Virus record (IMG/VR): IMGVR_UViG_3300030389_000481 | Coordinates: 1 to 53,141 of that record | Reading direction: 5' to 3' (one strand) | Origin: a virus | Length of the DNA stretch: 53,141 bases | Shown here: one piece after another, positions 35,544 to 44,185 of the stretch | How the letters are laid out: every line of letters starts with the position of its first letter | Position numbering within the stretch: the first letter of the stretch is position 1 | Position numbers and translations under genes: made by a program | Notes under the pieces: model-generated | What the model was told of the DNA's origin: nothing | The model's database searches: none | Seen by the model: the letters and a program-made list of their open reading frames with translations, nothing else

Positions 35544-37292
35544 ATGAAATGGGCTAGTATATTATTAGGATTACTTACATTACCTCTTATCTTTAACTTC
35601 GCACCTCTTGAAGTTATGAGATTAAAAACTTTTGATGCTTTGGTGACAACACCAGAACCATCTGGATATTTTACAATTCTTAATATTACAGAAGAAGATG
35701 TACAACTTAGAGGTGGCTATCCTTTTCCTAGACAAGACTTAGCTAGTATTCATATTGATTTACTAAACGAAGGAGCAATGGGTGTAGGCTGGGTAATATT
35801 ATTTCCACAAGAAGATAGATTTGGTGGCGATAAAATATTCTCTGATGTATTAGGATATGCTCCCAGCGTATTAGCTATGCCAGAGTTTGACAATGGTATG
35901 TATCCAGAAACTCATGGTACTGTAATACTTGGACCGGATATAGAGTTACCAAAAGCAAAAGGATTTTTACAAAACATACCTGAACTAAGAAAGTCTGCTT
36001 CTCAAGGTGCTGTATCTGCTCCTGTAGATATAGATAATCTTGTAAGAAGATTACCATTATTACAACAAACTCCTGATGGTTGGGTTGCTGCTTTCGGTAC
36101 AGAAGTTTTAAAAACTTTAGCCGATGCTAATACTTATCAGATAAAAACAAATGAGAATGGTATTGAGATGATAAGAGTAAGAGGTCTTGAACCAATATCA
36201 ACAGATAGTCTTGGTCGTAAATGGATTAGTTGGGTAGACACACCACAGACTACATTAGAAGAAATGAATGTTGCAGGTAAGTTTGTATTTGTAGGTGTTA
36301 CTGCAGAGGGGGTAATGCCAACTTTAGCCACACCAAATGGGCTATTAGAGCCTCACAAGATACAGGCTGCCCTTGCAGAAAGTATTTTGATTGACTCTCC
36401 TTTCATACCTGACTATAGATTATTTGTAGAACTATTATTATTATGCGTATCAGGATTGCTCGTAGCATTCATTATAAATTACTTTGGTATAACATGGGGA
36501 TTATCATTAACAGGTATCTCGATATTATCGATGGGTGGACTCGGTTATTATTTTATATCGCTAGGTTATTTAATTGATGTAACATGGAGTATGACATGTA
36601 TGACACTTATGTCATTACAACAATTCTACTTACGCTTTAGACAACAATACAAACTAAGACAACTAATCAAAAAACAATTTGAGCATTACCTAGACCCAAG
36701 ACAAGTAAAACAATTACAAGAAAATCCTGAACTGTTAAAGTTAGGTGGTGAAAGAAAAGAATGCACCATCCTCTTTACTGATGTTAGAGGTTTCACTTCT
36801 TTATCAGAACGACTTCCACCAGAACAAGTAACAGACTTAATGAATAAAACATTAACCATACAAGCAAATGCAGTTAAGAAGTATGGAGGTATGGTTGATA
36901 AATATATTGGTGATGCAATGATGGCAATATTTAATGCACCTATAGATATTGATATGCATGAAGACAGAGCAATACTTGCAGCAATAGAAATAAAGAAAGA
37001 AATGGAAGAAGCAAACTTAGGTATTCAAATTGGTATAGGAATCAATTCGGGAATCGTGATGTTAGGTAACTGTGGTTCAGAAGATAGGTTTGATTATACT
37101 GCTATAGGTGATGCAGTTAATCTTGCAGCAAGACTTGAAAGCTCTACTAAGGAAGTAGGTGAAGATATTGTGATAGGATATAACACTATGAAGAACAGCG
37201 ACATGCAATTAAAACTACTAAAACCTATCAAAGTTAAGGGAAAAGAACATAAAGTAGCAATATACACAGTAAATCCAGCAGAATATTCGTAA
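35544..37292 (+). CDS. CHASE2-domain adenylate cyclase
   Basis: 582 residues from the ATG at 35544 (preceded by AAGGTGG; a GTG at 35535 is the alternative). The N-terminal membrane anchor is followed by a periplasmic CHASE2 sensor (to about 290), three transmembrane helices (about 295-365), a short linker and a class III cyclase. Catalytic residues are present: metal Asp in FTDVRGF, Lys and second Asp in DKYIGDAMMAIF, Thr in DYTAIGDAVN, and Asn/Arg in NLAARLE. Lys plus Thr indicate ATP, so the product should be cAMP. Sensing is outside and cAMP output inside. It is the last gene of the late arm, immediately after FecR. Confidence 0.93.
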   Translation: MKWASILLGLLTLPLIFNFAPLEVMRLKTFDALVTTPEPSGYFTILNITEEDVQLRGGYPFPRQDLASIHIDLLNEGAMGVGWVILFPQEDRFGGDKIFSDVLGYAPSVLAMPEFDNGMYPETHGTVILGPDIELPKAKGFLQNIPELRKSASQGAVSAPVDIDNLVRRLPLLQQTPDGWVAAFGTEVLKTLADANTYQIKTNENGIEMIRVRGLEPISTDSLGRKWISWVDTPQTTLEEMNVAGKFVFVGVTAEGVMPTLATPNGLLEPHKIQAALAESILIDSPFIPDYRLFVELLLLCVSGLLVAFIINYFGITWGLSLTGISILSMGGLGYYFISLGYLIDVTWSMTCMTLMSLQQFYLRFRQQYKLRQLIKKQFEHYLDPRQVKQLQENPELLKLGGERKECTILFTDVRGFTSLSERLPPEQVTDLMNKTLTIQANAVKKYGGMVDKYIGDAMMAIFNAPIDIDMHEDRAILAAIEIKKEMEEANLGIQIGIGINSGIVMLGNCGSEDRFDYTAIGDAVNLAARLESSTKEVGEDIVIGYNTMKNSDMQLKLLKPIKVKGKEHKVAIYTVNPAEYS

Positions 37293-37294
37293 AT

Positions 37295-37405
37295 CCTCTC
37301 AGAGGCACGGAGAAGGCGTGTAAGCAATTTTATGTGGTTTTGGACTTATGGTATTACTTACAGCCTTTCCGTTGAATACAGAGCATTCTGTGAGGTCAAT
37401 TTTTT
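37295..37405 (+). terminator. Hairpin-rich end of the late transcript
   Basis: The 111 bases between the converging arms carry CCTC-TCA-GAGG (37295-37305), a long stem GGC(G)TGTAAG / CTTACAGCC (37315-37365) and ACAGA-GCAT-TCTGT (37378-37391) followed by TTTTTT at 37400-37405. The last hairpin plus T-run is a plausible, not ideal, Rho-independent terminator for the rightward transcript. The middle stem with its 32-base loop may be a separate RNA element. Confidence 0.55.
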
Positions 37406-37631
37406 AATTTTCCCCCATTTTTCTAGCATTTAGGTGAGATTCTATTTTATTGTGTATATTATCTAATTCTGCCTTACCTTCTCGCACAATAGTCTTTAAT
37501 ATTTCGTATTCTTCTTGTTTCAAAAACTTTTTTAAGTGTTTAATATCTGTTGTTATTCTTTCAGTTATTAATTGTCCTGCCCTATTGTATAGAAATCTGT
37601 AACCAAGAAGTGTTGCTTCCTCTCTTTTCAT
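37404..37631 (-). CDS. 75-residue hypothetical protein, end of early arm
   Basis: A charged, helical 75-residue protein (MKREEATLLGYRFLYNRAGQ then coiled-coil-like LKKFLKQEEYEILKTIVREG). It is the last gene of the leftward operon, beginning two bases after the NrdB stop. No family recognised. Confidence 0.65.
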   Translation of the reverse strand: MKREEATLLGYRFLYNRAGQLITERITTDIKHLKKFLKQEEYEILKTIVREGKAELDNIHNKIESHLNARKMGEN

Positions 37632-37633
37632 AA

Positions 37634-38611
37634 TTATCCTTCATTAAAGTTTGTAAATGTTATCTTGTCTTGTGCACCTCGAAGTCCTGCTTTCATATAA
37701 GTAGTAGCACGACCTTCAAAAAAGTTCTGATGTTCTACTCCCATGACTTCATCTATCCAACCAAGAGGATTTTCTTTCTGGTCATAATTAGTTTTAAGAC
37801 CAAGCTGTAATAATCTTCTATCAGCTATGTATCTATTGTAAGCATACATATCTTTTTTAGTTAAACCTTTTAAGTCTCCCATTTCAAACACTAAGTCTAA
37901 GAACTTATCTTCTAATGTAACCATCTCTCTGCATATCTCATATATTTCTTTTTTGAAATCATCTGTCCATATGTCTATGTTTTCTTTTATAAACTCTCTG
38001 AATAGTTTTGTCATTGCTTCTACATGCATTGATTCATCACGAATAGAATATGTAACTATCTGACCCATACCTTTCATCTTTCCAAATCTAGGAAAGTTTA
38101 ACAAAATTGCAAAGCTACTAAATAATTGTAGTCCTTCTGTAAAAGCAGAGTAAACTGCTAGGGTTTTAGCTATAGTTCTTTTATCAGACTTTGTAGGTTT
38201 AAAGTTAGAAACATAATCATGCTTGTCTGCCATCTCCTCATACTTTGCAAAAGCTTTATATTCTATATCTGGCATACCAACAGTATCAAGTAGCAAACTG
38301 TATGCATGTTGATGTATTGATTCCATGTTAGCAAAAGAAGACATCATCATTCTTGCTTCTGGTTTTGTAAATGTACGCATATACTTATCAATGTACCCAC
38401 TAGCTACATCTACATCTGACTGAGTAAATAATCTAAATATTTGTGTAAGTAGATTTTTTTCTACATCAGTTAAATCTTGCCAGTCTTTTACATCTGTATG
38501 TAAAGCTACTGACTCTGGCATCCAATGCATTTGATTCTGTAATACATAGTAATCAAACATCCATGGATACTCAAAAGGTTTGTAGTAATCTCTATTGCCC
38601 AGTAAACTCAT
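37634..38611 (-). CDS. nrdB: Ribonucleotide reductase beta subunit, class I
   Basis: 325 residues. It carries the diiron cofactor and radical that drive reduction of ribonucleotides to deoxyribonucleotides. Ligand motifs: ESIH in FANMESIHQHAYSLLL, with a Tyr four residues after the His at the radical position, and ESMH in SIRDESMHVEAMTKLF. So it is the tyrosyl-radical type rather than a Tyr-less or class Ic type. Paired with NrdA upstream and separated by one small gene. It supplies dNTPs for replication, as in many lytic marine phages. The start overlaps the preceding small gene by 20 bases. Confidence 0.95.
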   Translation of the reverse strand: MSLLGNRDYYKPFEYPWMFDYYVLQNQMHWMPESVALHTDVKDWQDLTDVEKNLLTQIFRLFTQSDVDVASGYIDKYMRTFTKPEARMMMSSFANMESIHQHAYSLLLDTVGMPDIEYKAFAKYEEMADKHDYVSNFKPTKSDKRTIAKTLAVYSAFTEGLQLFSSFAILLNFPRFGKMKGMGQIVTYSIRDESMHVEAMTKLFREFIKENIDIWTDDFKKEIYEICREMVTLEDKFLDLVFEMGDLKGLTKKDMYAYNRYIADRRLLQLGLKTNYDQKENPLGWIDEVMGVEHQNFFEGRATTYMKAGLRGAQDKITFTNFNEG

Positions 38612-38810
38612 ATCTGTTCTCCTCTAATAGTTTTAAATTTTCTGTTGCCTCTGCGTAGTCTTCAAATAGTTTGTCTACAGTATCAACCATATTAGGATGG
38701 TCAGCTACTCCAACACCTTCTCTAAAATACATTTGAATATTACACAAAGCTTCTGATTGCCTTGCTTTATATCTATCATACAAAGCGTTATATAATCTTT
38801 GTTTAGTCAT
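38592..38810 (-). CDS. Small protein between nrdA and nrdB
   Basis: 72 residues (MTKQRLYNALYDRYKARQSE start), helical, acidic at the C-terminus. A strong leader GGGGTAATT precedes the ATG. It sits between the two reductase genes with 2-base spacing from nrdA and 20-base overlap with nrdB, which suggests coordinated expression. I know of similar unnamed genes at this place in marine phages; function unknown. Confidence 0.75.
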   Translation of the reverse strand: MTKQRLYNALYDRYKARQSEALCNIQMYFREGVGVADHPNMVDTVDKLFEDYAEATENLKLLEENRYEFTGQ

Positions 38811-38812
38811 AA

Positions 38813-40708
38813 TTACCCCTCACAGGCTATACATTCCACATCATCCAACTTTATTCGTGGAACTTTAATATTTACATTCTCTACATTTCTAGCAGCGTTG
38901 GACCTAAAATAGTAAAGTGATTTAAGTTTATTCATACCATACCAATGAACATCATTTACATACTGCATGTATTCATCATGAGTATCTTGCCCTTCTGTTG
39001 CTTTTGGTAAAGTAAAAAAGAGATTAACAGATTGTGCTTGACAAATATATTGTTGTCTTTGATAGGCATGTTCAACTACCCATATCTGATTTATCTCATT
39101 TGCTGTTTTAAATACTTCTTTTTCTTCATCAGTAAGAATATCTAAGTGTTGAACTGAACCATCCTTCCCAGATATATCTTTCCAAAGCTCCTCTAATTCT
39201 TTACCCTTGAGTCCTTTGTCTTTGAAAATCTTTTCAAGGAATTTGTTCTTAACTTGATAACTGCCTGATAAAGTTTTGTGAGTATATGCGTTGGCACGAT
39301 AAGGCTCAATAGAAGGACTAGTACCGGAACAGATAATCCCAGAACTAGCGTTAGGAGCAATAGCAAGAAGATTAGCATTGCGACTGTCATGACCATGTAA
39401 ATCAGGGCATTCACCACGCAACTCAGCAAGTCTTTTAGAAGCTTTAGAAGCTTTGTCTTTGATGTGTTTAAAAGCTTTATGGTTGAAACTCGTAGCGAAT
39501 AATCCCTCGAATGGAATATTTCTAGACTGGAGGTAAGCATGGAATCCCATAGAGCCAAGACCCAACGACCTTTCTCTATAAGCAGAGTATGCAGATTTTG
39601 CAAACCCTTCTTTACCTTCCTTGACATACTTACTAAACCTTGTGTAATTTGCACTATAGCCTCCTAGCTGTGATGTATCTACAGCATTTTCAATATAATG
39701 TTCTATAACATTATCTAACATTGTTATTAAGTCTTCGATAAACTGTGGGTCTTTGGACCAAGTATCAAAGTGTTCTAAGTTAACAGATGATAAACAACAT
39801 ACTGCTGTTCTTTCTTCATCTGTTGGTAAAGTAATCTCTGAACATAAATTACTTTGTTTAATTGATAACCCTAATTTCTTTTGAGGTTCTGGTAAAGCAT
39901 CATTACAAGTATCAATATTAACCATGTAAGGTTCACCAGTCTCTGCTCTAGCATTTATAATTTGGAACCATAAGTCTCTAGCATTGATAGTCTTAACAGC
40001 TTCATTAGTCTTAGGGTCAATAAGTCTCCAGTCTTCATCATTCTTAACAGCATCTAAGAATGCATTAGTAATGTTTACTCCATTGTGTAAGTTCAAACAT
40101 TTTCTATTTATATCACCACCAGATTCTTTTCTCATGTTGATAAATTCTTCTATCTCTGGATGACTAACATCCATGTAAGCAGCATAAGAGCCTCTCCTTG
40201 TGGTGCCTTGATTAAAGGCTAACATCTGAGAGTCTACTACATGCATGAATGGAATAGAGCCAGTTGAACGAGAGCCATGAGTAGTAGATATACCATTGCT
40301 CCTAACATCACCCCAGTATCCACCGATACCTCCACCTGAACTAGCCAACCATATATTTTCATCGAAGTGAGCAGATAGACCAGTCCTAGAGTCAGGTACA
40401 TAATTAAGAAAACAAGAGATAGGTAACCCACGAGTGGTACCCCCGTTGCTAAGTATAGGAGTGCTAAACATGAACCACCTCCGGGAACTGTAGTTATAAA
40501 TTCTTTGAGCCATTTCATAATCTGTATCTCCTTTAAATGTAGATGCATAAACAGAAGCTCTGGCAAGTGCTTCCTGTGCGTGAGTTTCATCCCCCCAGAA
40601 ATACCTATCTCTAAGAGTGTCTATACTAAACTTGTCAAAGTCTTTTTCTCTGTCATAGTCTATTTGTATACCAAGGTATTCTTTAATACCTACTTTGTCT
40701 GTTATCAT
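38813..40708 (-). CDS. nrdA: Ribonucleotide reductase alpha subunit, class I
   Basis: 631 residues. Catalytic landmarks: LPISCFLNYV (first active-site Cys), NLCSEITLP (Asn, Cys and Glu of the active site), AVCCLSSVNL (second redox Cys) and a C-terminal CIACEG with the CxxC that regenerates the active site. There is no ATP-cone at the N-terminus, so overall activity is probably not shut off by dATP, a sensible feature for a phage that must keep making dNTPs. It works with NrdB downstream. The start shares one base with the preceding oxygenase stop. Confidence 0.95.
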   Translation of the reverse strand: MITDKVGIKEYLGIQIDYDREKDFDKFSIDTLRDRYFWGDETHAQEALARASVYASTFKGDTDYEMAQRIYNYSSRRWFMFSTPILSNGGTTRGLPISCFLNYVPDSRTGLSAHFDENIWLASSGGGIGGYWGDVRSNGISTTHGSRSTGSIPFMHVVDSQMLAFNQGTTRRGSYAAYMDVSHPEIEEFINMRKESGGDINRKCLNLHNGVNITNAFLDAVKNDEDWRLIDPKTNEAVKTINARDLWFQIINARAETGEPYMVNIDTCNDALPEPQKKLGLSIKQSNLCSEITLPTDEERTAVCCLSSVNLEHFDTWSKDPQFIEDLITMLDNVIEHYIENAVDTSQLGGYSANYTRFSKYVKEGKEGFAKSAYSAYRERSLGLGSMGFHAYLQSRNIPFEGLFATSFNHKAFKHIKDKASKASKRLAELRGECPDLHGHDSRNANLLAIAPNASSGIICSGTSPSIEPYRANAYTHKTLSGSYQVKNKFLEKIFKDKGLKGKELEELWKDISGKDGSVQHLDILTDEEKEVFKTANEINQIWVVEHAYQRQQYICQAQSVNLFFTLPKATEGQDTHDEYMQYVNDVHWYGMNKLKSLYYFRSNAARNVENVNIKVPRIKLDDVECIACEG

Positions 40709-41295
40709 TATTTAAACCTTTTTCCTTCAAACCAAGCTACTAAAGTTCTTCTAGTTCCTGATGTAACTGGTGTTACTCTATGTAATAAAAAAGAAGGAAA
40801 TACTAAAACACTTCCTCTATCATATATATTGTTTGGTAAGTCTTGTCCTGAACCATCTCTTAAATGGAACTCTCCCCCTTCATATTCATCACCATCACTT
40901 AATTGAACAGTCACACTTAACTTTCTATGAAAGGCATTAGGTGTATCTAAAAAAGTATCTATATGCCAATCATAGTGGTCACCACCATCATGATAAACAG
41001 TATACTGAACACTATCTAAATAACTAATATCAAATCCAAAATTAGTTCTGTTAGCATCATTAACTACATTCCATAATTTATTTGATACTACATTCCATAA
41101 CTCATTATGGTTAGAATTATTATACTGAATAAATCCTGTTTTGCTTTTTCTGTATAAAGATTCTTTATCTCCTTCCTCTCCAATAACAGCATTGTTTATA
41201 TCTAAAACTTTTTCAGACTCTTGTATAATCCAGTCGCACTCTGCATCACTAAATTCATTCCCATATATTTTATTACTTTTCATAATCCCACTCAT
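40708..41295 (-). CDS. 2OG-Fe(II) oxygenase (prolyl-hydroxylase-like)
   Basis: 195 residues. Iron ligands are HID in YDWHIDTF and the distal His in LLHRVTPV; the 2-oxoglutarate Arg is in SGTRRTLVAWFEG. The fold is the PKHD/prolyl 4-hydroxylase type seen often in cyanophages and other marine phages. The substrate is unknown: a nucleotide, DNA or protein. Since this phage makes a Pro-rich collagen-like fibre, a prolyl hydroxylase role is possible, but its place in the early nucleotide-metabolism operon argues for caution. An internal ATG at 41283 may be the real start; the gene overlaps the nuclease upstream. Confidence 0.85.
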   Translation of the reverse strand: MSGIMKSNKIYGNEFSDAECDWIIQESEKVLDINNAVIGEEGDKESLYRKSKTGFIQYNNSNHNELWNVVSNKLWNVVNDANRTNFGFDISYLDSVQYTVYHDGGDHYDWHIDTFLDTPNAFHRKLSVTVQLSDGDEYEGGEFHLRDGSGQDLPNNIYDRGSVLVFPSFLLHRVTPVTSGTRRTLVAWFEGKRFK

Positions 41296-42070
41296 AATTT
41301 TTTACTAGTTGCCAGTATCTTAATATACTGTTAAACATTTCTTTATGTTTCTCATGTGACTCTGTATCCCATACATGAAACAACACAATGCTTGTATCTG
41401 CTCTATCTACAAATATAGATATTCTTTCAGGCATATCTACTCCCATGCCTTGAGCATAAGCAGATAGTTGCATACCATGTTCATCATACACTAAGCGAGA
41501 AGGGTCTTTACCTTCTAAGTTATCTTTGGTCTTAAAGTCTACAAAGACATTGTCGCAATATAAATCTATCTTGCCACCATATCCTTGAGGTGCACAGAAA
41601 GACCCCTCTGCTATCCATTCAGGATAGGAAGGATAATTTTCATCCAACCATTCCTTTATAATCTTGTATGGTTTGTATTTTCTTTTACCTTGAAATCCAC
41701 TTTCTATTTGAGCATGGATTTTAGTTCCTTGTCTGGCAGCACTAAGCCCAACCTCTTTAGCTTGTGATTTACATCTTGAAGCATAAGAATGAAACGACTC
41801 GTTCTTCCCTTGTTCAAGAGCAACAGAAGCTTCTAGAGCTTGATTAATCTTCCAATTTTCTAATGCAGGTTTTCCAATCATACCAATGATGGTAGTAACT
41901 GATGGAACAAGACCTAATGATTTAGCATCTCTTAGTGTGGTATTTCTTTCTTTACCATTTGCACCAATGATAGTATAAGCAGGTTCTCCCTCTTTATCAT
42001 ACCAATGCCCTGACTCGGATGTAAACTTATTATAGTTATCTAATTTAGTTTTGTCAATATCACTACTCAT
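41273..42070 (-). CDS. PD-(D/E)XK exonuclease
   Basis: 265 residues. The nuclease core is visible as GGKIDLYCDNVFVDFKTKDN: Asp in KIDLY and the DFK catalytic pair, as in lambda-exonuclease/RecB-like phage nucleases. Upstream conserved residues (VPSVTTIIGMIGKPALENWK, HAQIESGF) match the same family. It probably trims DNA for recombination or degrades host DNA. It overlaps the next nuclease gene by 4 bases and contains a perfect consensus promoter within codons 5-14. Confidence 0.85.
   Translation of the reverse strand: MSSDIDKTKLDNYNKFTSESGHWYDKEGEPAYTIIGANGKERNTTLRDAKSLGLVPSVTTIIGMIGKPALENWKINQALEASVALEQGKNESFHSYASRCKSQAKEVGLSAARQGTKIHAQIESGFQGKRKYKPYKIIKEWLDENYPSYPEWIAEGSFCAPQGYGGKIDLYCDNVFVDFKTKDNLEGKDPSRLVYDEHGMQLSAYAQGMGVDMPERISIFVDRADTSIVLFHVWDTESHEKHKEMFNSILRYWQLVKNYEWDYEK
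42029..42057 (-). promoter_or_regulatory. Perfect-consensus sigma70 promoter inside exonuclease gene
   Basis: On the minus strand TTGACA (42057-42052), 17 bases, TATAAT (42034-42029). Both hexamers are exact. It lies at the very start of the exonuclease coding sequence, so its transcript would begin at about 42022 and serve the oxygenase, nrdA and nrdB genes downstream. An exact double match at optimal spacing is unlikely by chance in 53 kb, although AT-richness helps. Confidence 0.65.
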
Positions 42071-42504
42071 TTTAACCCCTTGAATATTTTAAATACATCT
42101 TGTTTAAATAATTTATTTATTTCTAATAGATATAATCTACTAGCATTATGGTCTCCACCTTTTACTGACTTTTTAAAATCAAGTTTTTTAATTAACTGTT
42201 TTAGTTTAGGAACTTCAAATACTAATATACAAAATATATCATCCTCTATACACAAACAATGGAACCAGTAGTCAGCTTCTGTAGCTGCAATACCGGAAGG
42301 TTTACCATATGATTGATACTCAATACATATGTTTCCTGTTTTCATCCACATTCCTCTTTCAGATTTAACTTCAATCTTTTTGTTTTGGAACATGTCTGCA
42401 ATTTTATCTTCTCTAATTTGACCATACTCTAAATCTAGGTCAAACTTTTTTCTGTCTTCTTTAGTGGGTTTCACTCCAATCACCTCCGACTTTATATTCG
42501 CCAT
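42067..42504 (-). CDS. Restriction-endonuclease-fold nuclease
   Basis: 145 residues with FDLDLEYGQIREDKIADMFQ then KKIEVKSERGMW: an early Glu, then EVK typical of PD-(D/E)XK enzymes. It is the size of a T7 endonuclease I or Hjc-type Holliday-junction enzyme, but I cannot separate these by eye. Position between DNA polymerase and exonuclease fits a recombination or branch-resolving role. It overlaps the polymerase end by 44 bases. Confidence 0.7.
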   Translation of the reverse strand: MANIKSEVIGVKPTKEDRKKFDLDLEYGQIREDKIADMFQNKKIEVKSERGMWMKTGNICIEYQSYGKPSGIAATEADYWFHCLCIEDDIFCILVFEVPKLKQLIKKLDFKKSVKGGDHNASRLYLLEINKLFKQDVFKIFKGLK

Positions 42505-44185
42505 CTAATTCGCAACGCAACTTATAAAATTCACCGGCTTGTTTTATCGCATCACACCCTAAACTACCAACTCTATCTGCTTCACTTGATAATACTTCTA
42601 ACTGCCATTCATCATGTATGTTAGCTACAAACTTAGCATCAATGTTACTAGCTTTAATTGATTCATTTAAAATACACATAGCTTTCTTCATTACTATAGC
42701 ACCACTACCTTGTAGTAGAGTGTTCAAAGCAGAGTGAGGACTTCTGACATATATTTTTCTTCTGTCAATTCCTAGTAAAAACCCTCTACTTGCAGCCATC
42801 TGCACCTTATCTCTTAATTTTCTTAATGCAGGTAAGTTCTTAAAAAATCTTTCTTTCAGTTCTTTACCTTTCTTAATATTACCTTTAGCTATCTTACCTA
42901 TCTTAGCATCACCTGCTCCATAAACCAAAGCATATATAAATGTTTTAGCTTGGTCTCTAGTTTGTAATCCTGCTAACTCTTGATTGGTTGTATGTATATC
43001 TCCATGTAAAACTTCATTAATATAATTATCATCAGCCATGTAGTGAGCTAACATTCTTAACTCTAATCCACTAGCATCTATACCTACTAACTTATAGTTT
43101 TCTGGCACAGTAAAACATGCCCTACATTCCTTACCAAAAGGACTTCCTAAGTTTGGAACTTGAGCCATGTTAGGATTTCTATGAGTCATTCTGCCTGTTA
43201 TAGTTCCATTGGGAATAACTCTACCATGAACTCTATTATCTTTTAGTTCATCTATCCATGATGATATTTGTGCTATTCTTTTTTGGAATAGTAAATAGTC
43301 TGCTATTAGTTTAGCTTCTTCAATATGTTCAATCTTTTTAAGTGTGCCTTCATCTACAATAGGTTGACCAGTAGGAGTAAACCTTTCAGGTTTCCAACCA
43401 AAGTCAATAAGATATTCTCCTATTTGTTTGCGACTTCCTAAATTAAACTCAACTAACTTCTGTCTCATAAAAGGTTCAACACTTTGATTTTTAATACAGT
43501 TTTCATATTCTTCATCTGTTAATCCTCTCTTACTTAACTGACCATCTTTCTTGATGTATGGTGTAACTAACTTATCATCTACAAGCTTGGGTTTAAATGT
43601 AGCTTGAACTAATAGTTCTGTTTGTGCCATTCTGTCTTGTAAGTCTGCAAGTAATTCCATTGCTTGTCTTTCATTAAAATGAAATCCTGTTTGTTCTTGC
43701 TCTGTAATAATCCCTGCTACTGCATGTTCTAGCTCTAGTGAGTGCTTACTAAAACCTTTACTTTCATTCAACAAATGCAAATATACTTTTTCATTTAACA
43801 ATACATCACCTGCACAATACTCTAACATGGTAGGAGAATAAGAGGTGAAATCTTCTGGCTGTTCTTGCTTAAACATTCCAACTCTATATCCCCATGTCTT
43901 TAGACTATGTCCATTTTCCCTTACAGGATTGTAAAGTCTGGACATCACTAAAGTATCCACTACTTCCCCATGATAATCAAAGTCATGCAGTTCCTTTAAT
44001 ACTCTTAAATCAAAACCAATTATATTGTGACCAATTAAAGTGTCAGCTTTACTAAGTAAATCTAAACCATCTTGTATTTCATTTGGACCAAACTTATATA
44101 ACTTGCCTTCTAAATCTTTTGCAACTAAACACCAAACTCTTGTAGCAAGTAAATCATCTGTCTCTATATCAAAAATCAATTTCAT
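42461..44185 (-). CDS. Family A DNA polymerase with 3'-5' exonuclease
   Basis: 574 residues from the ATG at 44185 (MKLIFDIETDDLL); the longer frame upstream overlaps the primase gene and lacks homology-like sequence. Exonuclease motifs: FDIETDD, IGHNIIGFDLRVL, YCAGDVLLNEKVY. Polymerase motifs: A, GIDASGLELRMLAHYMADD; B, RDQAKTFIYALVYGAG; C, NIHDEWQLEV. The residue equivalent to Escherichia Pol I Phe762 is Tyr, as in T7, a state associated with virulent phages. It replicates the genome with the adjacent T7-type primase-helicase. It overlaps that gene by 17 bases. Confidence 0.95.
   Translation of the reverse strand: MKLIFDIETDDLLATRVWCLVAKDLEGKLYKFGPNEIQDGLDLLSKADTLIGHNIIGFDLRVLKELHDFDYHGEVVDTLVMSRLYNPVRENGHSLKTWGYRVGMFKQEQPEDFTSYSPTMLEYCAGDVLLNEKVYLHLLNESKGFSKHSLELEHAVAGIITEQEQTGFHFNERQAMELLADLQDRMAQTELLVQATFKPKLVDDKLVTPYIKKDGQLSKRGLTDEEYENCIKNQSVEPFMRQKLVEFNLGSRKQIGEYLIDFGWKPERFTPTGQPIVDEGTLKKIEHIEEAKLIADYLLFQKRIAQISSWIDELKDNRVHGRVIPNGTITGRMTHRNPNMAQVPNLGSPFGKECRACFTVPENYKLVGIDASGLELRMLAHYMADDNYINEVLHGDIHTTNQELAGLQTRDQAKTFIYALVYGAGDAKIGKIAKGNIKKGKELKERFFKNLPALRKLRDKVQMAASRGFLLGIDRRKIYVRSPHSALNTLLQGSGAIVMKKAMCILNESIKASNIDAKFVANIHDEWQLEVLSSEADRVGSLGCDAIKQAGEFYKLRCELDGEYKVGGDWSETH

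Noticed and set aside
37310-37392. tRNA-like appearance of the folded intergenic end
   Set aside because: The stems do not form a cloverleaf and no acceptor/T-loop consensus is present.
39193-39654. 153-codon frame within nrdA on the same strand
   Set aside because: Shadow frame fully inside a well-supported reductase gene, with no ribosome binding site.
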